Source: Sphingomonas sp. So64.6b (GTDB lineage Bacteria > Pseudomonadota > Alphaproteobacteria > Sphingomonadales > Sphingomonadaceae). From it: a stretch of 64,000 nt of DNA. Each line of letters opens with the position of its first letter. Positions within the stretch are counted from its first letter, which is position 1. This document shows, in pieces, positions 49,777 to 59,328 of this stretch. The DNA is taken from positions 62,001 through 126,000 of the forward strand of contig NZ_CP048817.1 of the NCBI RefSeq assembly GCF_014171475.1, read 5' to 3'. The position numbers and the translations under genes are program-made. The notes beneath the pieces were generated by a model that ran no database searches, had not been told where the DNA came from, and was given only the letters and a program-made list of their open reading frames with translations.

Positions 49777-50462
49777 CAGCATGGTTGGGCTATGACCGCT
49801 TCGTCGCACAGGGCGGCGATTGGGGCGCGATTGTCACAGAGCAGATCGGCGTCCAAGCGCCCCCTGGACTTCTCAGCATTCACGCCAACATGCCTTCGGC
49901 CGTGCCCGCGGAAGTGGCAAGCGCTCTGCACTCCGGCAACGGGCCGCCGGCGGAACTTTCGAGCGAGGAGCGCCAGGCGTTCGAGCGCATCAGCTTCTTC
50001 TTCGCCCATGGCGTGTCGTACGCCCAGCTAATGGCGAACCACCCGCAGACGCTGTACGGCCTTGCGGACTCCCCGGTGGGGCTCGCGGCCTGGTTCATCG
50101 ATCACGATCTGCGCAGCTATCGGCTTATCGCCCGCGTGTTCGCGGACGAACATGAGGGGCTCACGCGCGACGACATACTCGATAATATCACTTTGACCTG
50201 GCTGACCAACTCGGCAATTTCCGGAGCGCGCCTGTATCGCGAGAACAAGCTTCCCTTCTTCGCCCCGATGGGCGTCAAAGTTCCGGTCGCAATTACCGCC
50301 TTTCCGGACGAGCTTTACCAGTGTCCGCAAAGCTGGGCCGAGCGGGCCTATCCTAACCTCATCCACTATAATCAGGTGGAAAAGGGCGGGCATTTCGCGG
50401 CGTGGGAGCAGCCAGCGATCCTGACACAGAAACTGCGAGCAGCCTTCCGCTCGCTGCGCTGA
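49777..50462 (+). pseudogene. Epoxide hydrolase (EHN/microsomal type), N-terminus missing
   Basis: From about 49782 the frame reads WLGYDRFVAQGGDWGAIVTE, the nucleophile elbow (Asp in GGDWG) of epoxide hydrolases with an EHN domain, and continues to the catalytic His in VEKGGHFAAWEQP near the end. The C-terminal part (about 225 residues) is intact. Relatives are about 380-400 residues, so the EHN domain and first strands are gone; the codons before 49782 belong to the transposase relic. The frame stays open to 49698, but no good start site is seen. Probably non-functional. Confidence 0.82.
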
Positions 50463-50661
50463 TTATGACGCGGGCGGCACGAGTCTGGGCGACGTCCGCC
50501 CATGTTATTATTTGGAGTATCTATGCGGCGTCGGGGGCAGGTTGAGCCAGCTTGGTTGCATCATGCGGCTGGCTCGACGCTCATGCGTTAACCGTTTAGC
50601 CGAATTGCGATAAAGCCCGTTTCGGGCTTATCCTGTTGCGACGGAAGGGCCTGATTGAACG
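50463..50661. other. Intergenic hairpins
   Basis: Two stem-loops: GAGCCAGC (50544-50551) with GCTGGCTC (50568-50575), and AAGCCCG-TTT-CGGGCTT (50613-50629) followed by a short T-rich stretch. They may end the upstream transcript. No gene seen. Confidence 0.5.
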
Positions 50662-51060
50662 ATGCAAAGAATCGCGGTTTTGATCATCGACGATTCGGTC
50701 ACAATTCGCGCGATGATGGAGCAGGTTCTGCTTCACGATCATCAATTCGAAGTGGCCGGTATCGCTTCCAGCGTGGACGAAGCGCGGCAGATGATGCGTA
50801 CCATTTCTCACGACGTCGTGACGCTCGACCTGTCGATGCCGGATATCGGCGGCCTCGAATTTCTTGACGAGCTGTCGACCCGGACTCACGCGCCGATCGT
50901 CGTGGTCTCTTCGTCCACCAGGAGCGAAAGTCCCGCAGCAGCTGAGGCGCTGGAACATGGCGCATTTGCCTGCTTCGACAAGGCAAGGCTGGTCGCCGAC
51001 GTGCGTGGTTTCCTTGGCGTTCTGCGAAAGGCGGCGACCGGGAAGAAGCGCGCGCAATAA
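50662..51060 (+). CDS. Stand-alone receiver-domain protein (CheB-receiver-like)
   Basis: 132 residues, all receiver domain. Acidic pocket Asp10/Asp11, phospho-acceptor Asp56 in LDLSMPDIGG, VSSST (82-86) and Lys107 in FDKARL. The region resembles the receiver of CheB-type methylesterases (VLIIDDSVTIRAMM; IVVVSSSTRSES) without the esterase domain. No kinase is adjacent, so it is an orphan. Might act as a phosphate sink or in chemotaxis. Confidence 0.85.
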   Translation: MQRIAVLIIDDSVTIRAMMEQVLLHDHQFEVAGIASSVDEARQMMRTISHDVVTLDLSMPDIGGLEFLDELSTRTHAPIVVVSSSTRSESPAAAEALEHGAFACFDKARLVADVRGFLGVLRKAATGKKRAQ

Positions 51061-51138
51061 TCCGCCGGCTCATCCCCCATATTTCGGGGACACAATATTA
51101 AATGTCCGGCTTTGCACAACGATGACGTTTGCACCCCC

Positions 51139-51549
51139 CTAATCAACAACCTGCTGAAGCATCTCGTCGATCAGGCGTTGATCCTGATCGAGCACCCAGC
51201 ATTCGGCCAGCAGGGAATCCCTGACGGCATAGATCAGCGTGCGGTCGATCTCGACCGGACGTCCCCCGATCGAAATCTCCTCGCGCGCCAGGATCACGCC
51301 GCGCGTGGCGCCCGCGGCTATGTCGCTGATCTCGATCAGGCGTCGCCGCGACCGGCGGGAGAAATCCGCCAGTACGGCCAGCGCTGCACCCTTGCCGCGA
51401 TGCACGCCGGCCAGCGGGCTCGTCCCGAAATAATGAAGCGTGAAGTCGTCATGATAGCATGACATGATCGCCTGCAGGTCCCCGGCACGCCATGCCGCGG
51501 CGTAGCGCGTCAGGACGGTGAGGATGTCGTCGCTTGCACTATCATCCAT
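51139..51549 (-). CDS. SnoaL-like / NTF2-fold protein
   Basis: 136 residues. Pattern of the polyketide-cyclase/ketosteroid-isomerase fold: VLTRYAAAWRAGDLQAIMSCYHDDFTLHYFG, then GKGAALAVLADFSR. No signal peptide. Members are isomerases or binding proteins of many kinds; the role cannot be inferred. Divergent from the malonyl-CoA synthetase gene. Confidence 0.7.
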   Translation of the reverse strand: MDDSASDDILTVLTRYAAAWRAGDLQAIMSCYHDDFTLHYFGTSPLAGVHRGKGAALAVLADFSRRSRRRLIEISDIAAGATRGVILAREEISIGGRPVEIDRTLIYAVRDSLLAECWVLDQDQRLIDEMLQQVVD

Positions 51550-51941
51550 CGCCGATCCCTTTCGTCAACTTGATGCAACAACCTTGACCGAATAGCCGCA
51601 CGGCTTTCGCAGGATTGTACCGAAATTCCGCTAATTAATTGATTGTCGAGGATAAATTACAGAATTTTCAGCATATCGCCGCACCAAAGATATGACACGA
51701 CCGGTGTCCCATATCTCCCCCATTCTTCACCGCCCTGGTTGATTCAAGCGCCGTTCGACCGCCGCTAGCACAGCAATCATGGCAACACGCGTTCCAAACT
51801 TTAAACCGACTCACGTCCTGGACCGCAACCCGGGCGAGTATCGCGCCCCGCTCGCTACTCGGCCAGCCGATCGCCTGTTGCGCCATCGCCGGTTCCGCGC
51901 TTCAAGGCGCTGCCCAAACAAAGCGGACTGAGGCGGAATCG
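51550..51941. other. Intergenic region upstream of malonyl-CoA synthetase gene
   Basis: 392 bases without a supportable gene. An AT-rich stretch (51640-51680) precedes the operator-like palindrome at 51688-51716. A 50-codon ATG frame at 51779 has an arginine-rich product without features and is not called. Confidence 0.6.
51688..51716. promoter_or_regulatory. Operator-like element shared with the rut region
   Basis: AGATATGACAC (51688-51698), spacer GACCG, GTGTCCCATATCT (51704-51716): an imperfect palindrome. A nearly identical element lies at 58184-58212 before rutB, and a third GTGTCCCATATCT is at 58154. Downstream of both, GATTCAA is repeated (51741 and 58244). This kind of conservation between two distant promoters suggests one regulator. 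Confidence 0.7.
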
Positions 51942-53453
51942 ATGAGCAATCTCTACAGCCGGCTCGCCGCTTGCTTTCCAAACGATACCAAGCCGTTCGC
52001 ACATCTATCCGACGGCAGGGTCGTCACTTATGGCGACCTGGAGATCGAAACGGCGCGCTACGCCAACGCGTTGACTAAACTGGGCGTCGCGATCGGCGAT
52101 CGGGTCGCGGTGCAGGCGGAAAAGAGCATTGAGTTGCTGATCCTCTACCTTGCCTGCGTTCGTGCGGGTGCGGTGTTTCTGCCGCTCAACCCGGCCTACA
52201 CGGCGGGCGAGCTCGACTATTTCATGCGCGATGCCGAACCTGCGTTGTTCGTGTGCGATCCCGCCAGCCAGACCCGGATCGAAACGCTCGCGGCGGCTGC
52301 CGGAATCGCCCGGGTCGAAACGCTCGATGCGTCGGGCGGCGGATCGCTGCCGGCGATCGCTGCGTCGCAGCCCGCCCTGTTCGAGACGGTCGAGCGCGAC
52401 GACGATGATCTCGCGGCGATCCTCTACACCTCGGGAACGACGGGCCGGTCCAAGGGCGCGATGCTCAGCCACGATAATCTCGCCTCCAACGCCTTTACGC
52501 TGAAGGAGTATTGGCGCTTCACCGGCGATGATGTGCTGCTCCACGCGCTGCCGATCTTCCACACGCACGGCCTGTTCGTCGCGACCAACATCATGCTCGC
52601 CGCTGGCGGATCGATGCGCTTCCTGGCCAAATTCGATGCCGAAGCGGTGCTGCGCGAATTACCGCATGCGACGGTCATGATGGGCGTGCCGACCTTCTAT
52701 ATCAGATTGCTGGGCGAGCCGCGCTTCACGCGCGATCTGGTCGGCCATATCCGCTTGTTCGTGTCGGGCTCGGCACCGCTCTCCGCCGACATCCATCGTG
52801 AGTTTGCGGGCCGTACCGGGCACGCGATCCTCGAACGCTATGGCATGACCGAAACCAACATGAACACGTCGAACCCCTATGACGGCGACCGGCGCGCCGG
52901 CACGGTGGGTTTCCCGCTGCCCGGCGTATCGATCCGCACCGTCGATCCCGAAAACCACGCGCCGCTGGCGCAGGGCGAGGTCGGGATGATCGCGATTGCC
53001 GGTCCCAACGTGTTCAAGGGATATTGGCGAATGCCCGAAAAGACCGCAGCGGAATTCCATGACGGGCATTTCCTGTCCGGCGATCTGGGTTTGATCGATG
53101 ACCGCGGTTACGTCTCGATCGTCGGCCGGGCCAAGGACCTGATCATTTCGGGCGGTTACAACGTCTATCCGGCAGAGGTCGAAACCGCACTCGACGAGCT
53201 TGAGGAAATCCATGAATCGGCGGTGATCGGCGTGCCGCACCCCGATCTCGGCGAGGGCGTGGTCGCGGTCGTCGTGCCGCGCGAAACCGGATTTGCCGAT
53301 TCCGGGCGGGTCAAGGCGTTGCTGGCGGACAGTCTGGCGCGCTTCAAACAGCCGCGCCGTATCGTCTTTGTCGATGCCCTGCCCAAGAACGCGATGGGCA
53401 AGGTGCAGAAGACCGTGCTGCGCGCCGACTATGGGGACAGTTTTACGGGTTAG
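51942..53453 (+). CDS. matB: Malonyl-CoA synthetase-like acyl-CoA ligase
   Basis: 503 residues, ATG at 51942 with GAGGCGGAA upstream. ANL superfamily motifs: YTSGTTGRSKGAMLSH (AMP), RYGMTETNMNTSNPYDGDRRAGTVG, GDLGLIDDRGYVSIVGRAKD and catalytic Lys in NAMGKVQKT. HALPIFHTHGLFVATN and the TSNPYDGDRRAGTVGFPLPG stretch follow MatB rather than long-chain ligases. MatB makes malonyl-CoA from malonate, CoA and ATP. No malonyl-CoA decarboxylase or malonate transporter is next to it. See the shared operator with rut. Confidence 0.83.
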   Translation: MSNLYSRLAACFPNDTKPFAHLSDGRVVTYGDLEIETARYANALTKLGVAIGDRVAVQAEKSIELLILYLACVRAGAVFLPLNPAYTAGELDYFMRDAEPALFVCDPASQTRIETLAAAAGIARVETLDASGGGSLPAIAASQPALFETVERDDDDLAAILYTSGTTGRSKGAMLSHDNLASNAFTLKEYWRFTGDDVLLHALPIFHTHGLFVATNIMLAAGGSMRFLAKFDAEAVLRELPHATVMMGVPTFYIRLLGEPRFTRDLVGHIRLFVSGSAPLSADIHREFAGRTGHAILERYGMTETNMNTSNPYDGDRRAGTVGFPLPGVSIRTVDPENHAPLAQGEVGMIAIAGPNVFKGYWRMPEKTAAEFHDGHFLSGDLGLIDDRGYVSIVGRAKDLIISGGYNVYPAEVETALDELEEIHESAVIGVPHPDLGEGVVAVVVPRETGFADSGRVKALLADSLARFKQPRRIVFVDALPKNAMGKVQKTVLRADYGDSFTG

Positions 53454-53883
53454 GCATCCGCGTGACCTGGATATGCACTGCGCGCCACTCGCCCTTGATG
53501 CGGCGGAAGGTGTCGGAAAAGCGGAAGCGGCTGGCGAAGCTCTTGCCGCCCGAACTGCCCTTCAACAGCGTTTCCGCGCCGACCACACCGGCATCCGGAC
53601 CCAGTTCCGTCACCGTGCGGTCGACCAGCACGATCGGCTCGAAGCGGTCGTCGGGTGCGGTCCACCCTTCGATGAAGTCACGCTTGCCGAGCCGCTTGCC
53701 CGATCCGTCGATGAACACCAGATCGTCGGACACCATCCGTTCGAGCGCGGCGCCATCCTTGGTCAGCTGCGCCTGGTCGAACCTATCCGCGAAGGCGACC
53801 AGCGTGTCGGCAGCGCGATCCGCCGGCGCGGCGAGGGGGGGTGACGCCGTGGCGAGCGCAAGCATCGAAATCAAAAGCTTCAT
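53443..53883 (-). CDS. Exported SnoaL/DUF4440-like protein
   Basis: 146 residues from the ATG at 53883. Signal peptide (LLISMLALATASPPLAA), then an NTF2-like domain: VAFADRFDQAQLTKDGAALERMVSDDLVFIDGSGKRLGKRDFIEGW. Ends GEWRAVHIQVTRMP. Periplasmic, function unknown. Overlaps the end of the ligase gene tail to tail by 11 bases. Confidence 0.75.
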   Translation of the reverse strand: MKLLISMLALATASPPLAAPADRAADTLVAFADRFDQAQLTKDGAALERMVSDDLVFIDGSGKRLGKRDFIEGWTAPDDRFEPIVLVDRTVTELGPDAGVVGAETLLKGSSGGKSFASRFRFSDTFRRIKGEWRAVHIQVTRMPNP

Positions 53884-53933
53884 CGTCGATTCCCCGGTTC
53901 GGTCGGCTTGTTGTGACAGCGTCGTCCGGGCAT

Positions 53934-54536
53934 TCAAGGCACTCGCTTGAAATCGGAGATCCAGTTCACTTCCCAGGTCTTGCCCGCATCGCCGGAAAAG
54001 GATTGTTCGATCCGGAACGCCTTGTCGACCACCGGAGTGAAGATGAAGCGCACGAAGATCTGGCGGTCGCCGAGCGTGTCTTCATTGTAGAATTCACCGC
54101 GCCCGCTGGCGTCGAAACCGCCGATCATCGCCCGTGTGATCCCGCCGTCGCGGCTGCTCGCCCAGCTGACCTTCCATTGATGCGATGCCGGATCGTAGAG
54201 CCTGAGGCTCAGGCCTTCGATCTGCCCGGCTGGACCCGACACATTGAGCTCGCCGAGATTGGCCTTGCCGCCCCACACTTTGCGCACCACCGAGCTGCCG
54301 TCATACTCGACCCATTCGGTTGATCCGGTGAGTGGTTTGGTGCGGCGCGCGATGTGCGCGGTCCATGATCCGAACTCGAAATCGAAATCGCGGCTCCCGT
54401 CGCGCAAGACCGGCATGACTCGCCCGTCGGGCCGTGCCGTCGGTGCGGTGGACTGGGCGATCGCCGGCGCCGGTTGAAGCGCGACGATCGCACTGGCGAT
54501 CAGCGTCCGGATCGAAAGTCGGGCGATCTTGCCCAT
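53934..54536 (-). CDS. Conserved exported protein, unknown
   Basis: 200 residues. Signal peptide (LIASAIVALQPAPAIAQ), then a beta-rich domain with RDFDFEFGSWTAHIARRTKPLTGSTEWVEY and RIEQSFSGDAGKTWEVNW. I recall such sequences as DUF1579-like exported proteins but cannot name a function. Co-directional with 53443 and 54572. Confidence 0.7.
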   Translation of the reverse strand: MGKIARLSIRTLIASAIVALQPAPAIAQSTAPTARPDGRVMPVLRDGSRDFDFEFGSWTAHIARRTKPLTGSTEWVEYDGSSVVRKVWGGKANLGELNVSGPAGQIEGLSLRLYDPASHQWKVSWASSRDGGITRAMIGGFDASGRGEFYNEDTLGDRQIFVRFIFTPVVDKAFRIEQSFSGDAGKTWEVNWISDFKRVP

Positions 54537-54571
54537 GGGGATTTCCTAATGTTGGCGGTGAGGGTGCGCGT

Positions 54572-55033
54572 TCAGCCGTCCAGGCGGCTGAAGACGCCGT
54601 CGCGCTGCGCCTTGGTGTGGCAGGCCATGCAGCGCGTGACGCCCTGAGCCCCCGTGACGGCGACCTCGGTCCGGCTGTCGCCGAGGAATTCGATGAAGCG
54701 CCAGCCGTCGCGCCTCTTCTCCATCACGTCGACCAGCATGCGGGCACCGGGCTGGATACTGCCCGGACCGGTCTTCGGTGCATGCAGGTCGAACGCGATG
54801 ACCGAACCGAGCGGGAACGCACCCGTTCGATAACCCGTCATCGCGGGCTGATTGGCATAGATATGATGGATGCCGGCATATTTCGGAAAGGAAGGATTGC
54901 CTTCGCCGACATAGCTGCTGGTGACATGAGTCCATTCGCGAAAGCCTTGCGGGTAGGCGACCTCGCTATCGTCGCTTGCGCCGATCGTCAGCGTGGCGAT
55001 GCAACCGAGCAGGATGATCTTGAAAGCGGTCAT
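54572..55033 (-). CDS. Cytochrome P460-family exported protein
   Basis: 153 residues from the ATG at 55033; upstream codons of the open frame are not credible. Short signal peptide (IILLGCIATLTIGA). YPQGFREWTHVTSSYVG, HHIYANQPAMTGYRTGAFPLGSVIAFDL and a single heme c site CMACH (C-x2-C-H) are the P460 pattern. It is a small periplasmic c-type cytochrome. No partner oxidase is next to it. Confidence 0.82.
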   Translation of the reverse strand: MTAFKIILLGCIATLTIGASDDSEVAYPQGFREWTHVTSSYVGEGNPSFPKYAGIHHIYANQPAMTGYRTGAFPLGSVIAFDLHAPKTGPGSIQPGARMLVDVMEKRRDGWRFIEFLGDSRTEVAVTGAQGVTRCMACHTKAQRDGVFSRLDG

Positions 55034-55427
55034 GGCTCTGGATGCGGTGCCGCTTGGCGACCGACAACGACCACTTCGATGAATTTCGACGAGACCACTT
55101 GGCCCGCCTGGCAAGGCCGCCGTCATCCGGCTTTGAGCGCAGGAATCGGATTTGGGTGCGGCGCGTGGCGTCGTAGCGCCACCGACCCGACCATCGGCGA
55201 GAGACTTTCGGATGACATTTGCGAACCCGGGCAGTTCATGCGGCCCAGGCACTTCACGCGGACCGCCGAAAGTGGACCGGGTAAAACAGCCCATAGTGGA
55301 CATTGTCCGGAGCGTTTGGCCGATCCACGTCTCGCACCCGGAGGGCTGGTCAATTGGCCCCGCCCGTATCGCGGCACCGTCAGTCACTCAGCGCCATCAA
55401 CTGCCCCGGCGGAACGGAAAGTCATCA

Positions 55428-56423
55428 ATGCGCCACCGCTTTTTCCGCCCGTCCATGATCATGCATCCGGCCTTGCTGCTTTGCGGTGTTGCCGCCGGAC
55501 TATCGCCAATGCCCGGCCTGGCGCAGGAAATTGTGGCGCTTCCCGCGACGGTCGAACGTCAGAAGCTCGACGATGCCTGGTGGACCGGGCCGATGATGGC
55601 CAATTCGGCGGCGACCCTGCCGCGCGGTCATGCGCTGATCGAGACGTATGTCTATGACCGGATCAACGCGACATCGCACGGCTTCGGCTCGCTGACCTAT
55701 CTGCTCTACGGGATCACCGACGGTGTGACGCTGGGCGTGAAGCCGTCATTCGGTTTCAATGCGGTGAAGAATGGCCGCGATGGTTCGGGCGTCGGTTTTG
55801 GCGACCTGACCTTTTCGGCGCAGCTTCGCCTGACCTCGTTCGACGCCGCGAAATCGATTCCGGCGATCGCCGTGTCGTTGCAGCACAGCCTGCCCACCGG
55901 AAAGCATGACCGGCTCGGTGACCGGCCGGGCGATGGGCTCGGCAGCGGCGCCCACACCACCACGCTATCGCTCTATGCGCAGCATTATTTCTGGCTGCCC
56001 AATGGCCGCATCTTCCGGGCCCGGCTGAATGTCTCGAATGCCTTTTCCAGTAAGGCGACGCTGAACGATGTCAGCGTGTACGGCACCGGGGACGGCTTTC
56101 GCGGCCACGCCATGCCGGGCGGGTCCTTCACCATCGGCCTGTCCGGCGAATATAGCCTGACGCGAAGCTGGGTGCTGGCGCTCGACCTGATCCGTAATCA
56201 TGAAGGGCCGACGCGTGTGGCCGGTTTCGATATTCGCGATTTGGCCGATCCGCTGCCGGTCCGCTATCGCTCCAACGTGAGCACGACCTTCGCGATCGCG
56301 CCGGGCGTCGAATATAGCTGGAAAGCCAATCTCGGCATCCTGTTCGCGGCGCGTTTCATTCCGAAGGGGCGTCACAACAGCGCCTCGATCACGCCGGCGG
56401 TGGCAATCAATTACGTCTATTGA
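55428..56423 (+). CDS. Outer-membrane beta-barrel protein (MetA-pathway phenol degradation type)
   Basis: 331 residues from the ATG at 55428 (or 55455). Signal peptide ending PGLAQE. Transmembrane strand-like alternation through the chain and a C-terminal YVY. The middle (GVGFGDLTFSAQLRL, SLQHSLPTGKHDR) matches the phenol_MetA_deg outer-membrane channel family. It probably lets a hydrophobic or aromatic compound in; ligand unknown. Overlaps the MocR gene tail to tail by 7 bases. Confidence 0.75.
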   Translation: MRHRFFRPSMIMHPALLLCGVAAGLSPMPGLAQEIVALPATVERQKLDDAWWTGPMMANSAATLPRGHALIETYVYDRINATSHGFGSLTYLLYGITDGVTLGVKPSFGFNAVKNGRDGSGVGFGDLTFSAQLRLTSFDAAKSIPAIAVSLQHSLPTGKHDRLGDRPGDGLGSGAHTTTLSLYAQHYFWLPNGRIFRARLNVSNAFSSKATLNDVSVYGTGDGFRGHAMPGGSFTIGLSGEYSLTRSWVLALDLIRNHEGPTRVAGFDIRDLADPLPVRYRSNVSTTFAIAPGVEYSWKANLGILFAARFIPKGRHNSASITPAVAINYVY

Positions 56424-57907
56424 GCCGGCGGCGCTTCCCGCATCACATCATGGACCAGCGCCATGGCGCGGCGCATCGCCGGCAGGTCCATCGATCCCAG
56501 CCCGAACACCAGCCCGGCATGGCTCGCCGCGCCAAGATAATATCGCCGCAAGCTGCGGATCTCGACATTGCGCCGCGCCAGCGTCGCGATCACCGCGTCG
56601 ACATCGATCGCCCCGTTCGACAGGGCGGTCACATGCATGCCGTAAGCCGACTCGATCGGATCGAGCCAATCGGCGAAGTCGTCGCGCAACAGGTCGAGCA
56701 GCAACTGCCGGCGCTCGCCATAAAGGCGCCGCATCCGCGCGATGTGACGCGTCAGATGCCCGCCAGCGATGAAGCCGGTCATCGCCGTCTGGGCCGGCAG
56801 CGAGCAGGGCCCGTCGATGCAGATCTTCGCGGTGACCAGCGCTTGCGTCGCCCAGGATGGGGGCAGGACGAAACCGAGCCGGATATTGGGCAAGGTCGAT
56901 TTGGAGAAGGTGCCGACATAGAACACGACGTCGTCCTCGTCGGCGCTCTTCAGCGCCTTGATCGGCCCACCCTTGGCGCGGAACTCCCCGTCATAATCAT
57001 CCTCGATGATGATCGCCCCATGATCGCGCGCGAACTGGATCAGCGCCGCGCGGCGCTTTTTCGACAGCGTCGATCCAAGCGGAAACTGATGTGAAGGGCT
57101 GACGCAGATGATGTCGATATCGGCCGGCAATTGCCCGACGATCATGCCCTCGGCATCGACCTCTACCGGATACAGCGTCGCGCCGGCCGCGGCGAAGGGA
57201 ATGCGCGTCGGCCCGTAACCCGGCTCCTCGACCGCAACCCTGGTGCGGCCCGGATCGACCAGGATCCGCGCGAGCAGGTCGAACGCTTGCTGTGCCCCGC
57301 TGGTGATGATCAGGTCGTCGGCATGACATGCGACCCCGCGCATCACCGACAAATGCATCGACACCGCCGAGCGCAGATCGCGGTCGCCCTGCGGATCGCC
57401 ATAGTTGAACGGTGCCCGCTCGAATGCGCGCTCCTTTTGCGCGGACACTCGGCGCCAGATGTCGAACGGAAAATTCTTCAGGTCGACCAGGCCCGGGCGA
57501 AAATCGAACCGCTCGCCCTCCGGTGCCGGGACGATCGCGCTGCGGTCATCGAAGAAACCAAAGGCCGATGTCACGTCGTGCCGGAACCAGAACGGGTTCA
57601 GCCGATGTTCCGGCACTGGCGTGTCCGCCGCGCGCGCGGCGGGAAGCGATGGCGGGCTGTCCGCGACATAAGTGCCCGACCCGTGCCGCGCGGTCAGATA
57701 CCCTTCGCCAAGCAACTGGTCATAAACACCGACGACGGTCGTCCGCGCCATGCCGAACAATGTGGCCGACTGGCGGCTCGAGGGCAGCTTGGTACCCGGC
57801 TTCAACTCGCCGCCGACAATGGCCGCTTTCAGTTGCTGATGCAGGCGACGTGCCCGATGCGGGGTTTCCGCCGATCCGATATCCAGCTCGATCTCAAAGA
57901 TTTCCAC
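56417..57907 (-). CDS. MocR-type GntR/aminotransferase regulator
   Basis: 496 residues. GntR winged helix at the N-terminus: LHQQLKAAIVGGELKPGTKLPSSRQSATLFGMARTTVVGVYDQLLGEGYLTARHGSGTYV. Then an aspartate-aminotransferase-like domain with the PLP Lys in GTFSKSTLPNIRLGF and IIEDDYDGEFR. MocR regulators sense amino-acid or amine ligands through PLP (for example GabR, PdxR, TauR). It is divergent from the rut operon and could control it, or the genes to its left. Confidence 0.88.
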   Translation of the reverse strand: MEIFEIELDIGSAETPHRARRLHQQLKAAIVGGELKPGTKLPSSRQSATLFGMARTTVVGVYDQLLGEGYLTARHGSGTYVADSPPSLPAARAADTPVPEHRLNPFWFRHDVTSAFGFFDDRSAIVPAPEGERFDFRPGLVDLKNFPFDIWRRVSAQKERAFERAPFNYGDPQGDRDLRSAVSMHLSVMRGVACHADDLIITSGAQQAFDLLARILVDPGRTRVAVEEPGYGPTRIPFAAAGATLYPVEVDAEGMIVGQLPADIDIICVSPSHQFPLGSTLSKKRRAALIQFARDHGAIIIEDDYDGEFRAKGGPIKALKSADEDDVVFYVGTFSKSTLPNIRLGFVLPPSWATQALVTAKICIDGPCSLPAQTAMTGFIAGGHLTRHIARMRRLYGERRQLLLDLLRDDFADWLDPIESAYGMHVTALSNGAIDVDAVIATLARRNVEIRSLRRYYLGAASHAGLVFGLGSMDLPAMRRAMALVHDVMREAPPAQ

Positions 57908-57937
57908 ACATTGGTCCCGCTTGAGTCACGCCGAGCG

Positions 57938-57975
57938 GCATTGAGTGAACGACAATGCTGCCGCCATTACAATGC
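57938..57975. promoter_or_regulatory. Possible MocR autoregulatory site
   Basis: GCATTG (57938-57943), nine bases, CAATGC (57953-57958), then CAATGC again at 57970-57975. The sites lie directly upstream of the MocR start codon at 57907. MocR proteins often bind such spaced direct/inverted half-sites. Confidence 0.45.
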
Positions 57976-58463
57976 CGCTGACGGCGAACGGCCCGGTCGG
58001 CCGGTCGGGTGTCGCCCGGCGACCTCCGTTCGTTTCGTGCGAAGTCGAGAAACGGGCCATAAGCGTTGCGCGGCATCTTGCATAAACTATTGATATCATG
58101 AAATATATGCGGTTCGCGTCACGAGTCTCGCCTTGGAGATACGCAACGTTACGGTGTCCCATATCTCTCCGCGTACCCGCAAAAGATGTGGCACAACCGG
58201 TGTCCCATATCTCTTACAACTGTCCACGGCTGCCGCCGGCCAATGATTCAACCGCCATCGGCCACCCGCTATCTCGGCAAATGTGCATAGGCGTCCCTCA
58301 GAACCCAAAGCCGTTTGGGCGGAACTGCCAGCAGTGGCTGGCTTCGGCTGTCCATCGCTTGCGGTCCAGCCATTCAACGATCGCCCACGCAAAGTCCCCC
58401 CACCCCTTGCGATACCGCCCCGCGCCCGTCACACTTGCCTGCTTCGACTGTAACGAGGTGCCG
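57976..58463. other. Regulatory region between MocR gene and rut operon
   Basis: 488 bases without a supportable gene. It contains a repeat of the second family (58026-58055, CCGTTCGTTTCGTGCGAAGT...), a promoter-like TTGCAT-17-AAATAT (58078-58106), and the operator-like elements at 58137-58212. From 58213 to 58463 I see nothing further apart from the ribosome-binding site of rutB. The long frame from 58098 ahead of rutB has no gene-like content. Confidence 0.6.
58137..58212. promoter_or_regulatory. Two operator-like elements before rutB
   Basis: First: AGATACGCAAC (58137-58147), six bases, GTGTCCCATATCT (58154-58166). Second: AGATGTGGCAC (58184-58194), AACCG, GTGTCCCATATCT (58200-58212). The second is nearly the same as the element at 51688-51716. 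They lie downstream of the best promoter-like match, as repressor sites often do. Confidence 0.7.
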
Positions 58464-59212
<749 letters not shown>

Positions 59213-59225
<13 letters not shown>

Positions 59226-59312
59226 GCTTGTCGGGCCGCAGGCCAACGTCGTTCTTCTTTTCGACCGTCGGAAGAAGAAAGAACGGTGCTTCGACAAGCT
59301 CAGCACGAACGG
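59213..59312. repeat. Dispersed repeat, inverted pair at the end of rutB
   Basis: Copy at 59213-59238 (CCGTTCACCCTGAGCTTGTC, GGGCCG) supplies the rutB stop codon; inverted copy at 59286-59312 lies just before rutC. The flank AGAAAGAACGGTGCTTCGAC repeats that at 15634-15655. Confidence 0.8.
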
Positions 59313-59328
59313 AAGATAGGAAGCCCAA

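Noticed and set aside
49698..49781. N-terminal part of the 254-codon epoxide hydrolase frame
   Set aside because: These codons lie in the transposase relic and do not match the EHN domain.
49613..49795. 60-codon plus-strand ORF MAFEIEVVVDG...
   Set aside because: It is the antisense of the IS6 transposase relic. Such frames are often annotated as hypothetical proteins next to IS elements.
51779..51931. 50-codon ORF before matB
   Set aside because: Arg-rich with no ribosome-binding site or recognisable pattern; the region is better read as regulatory.
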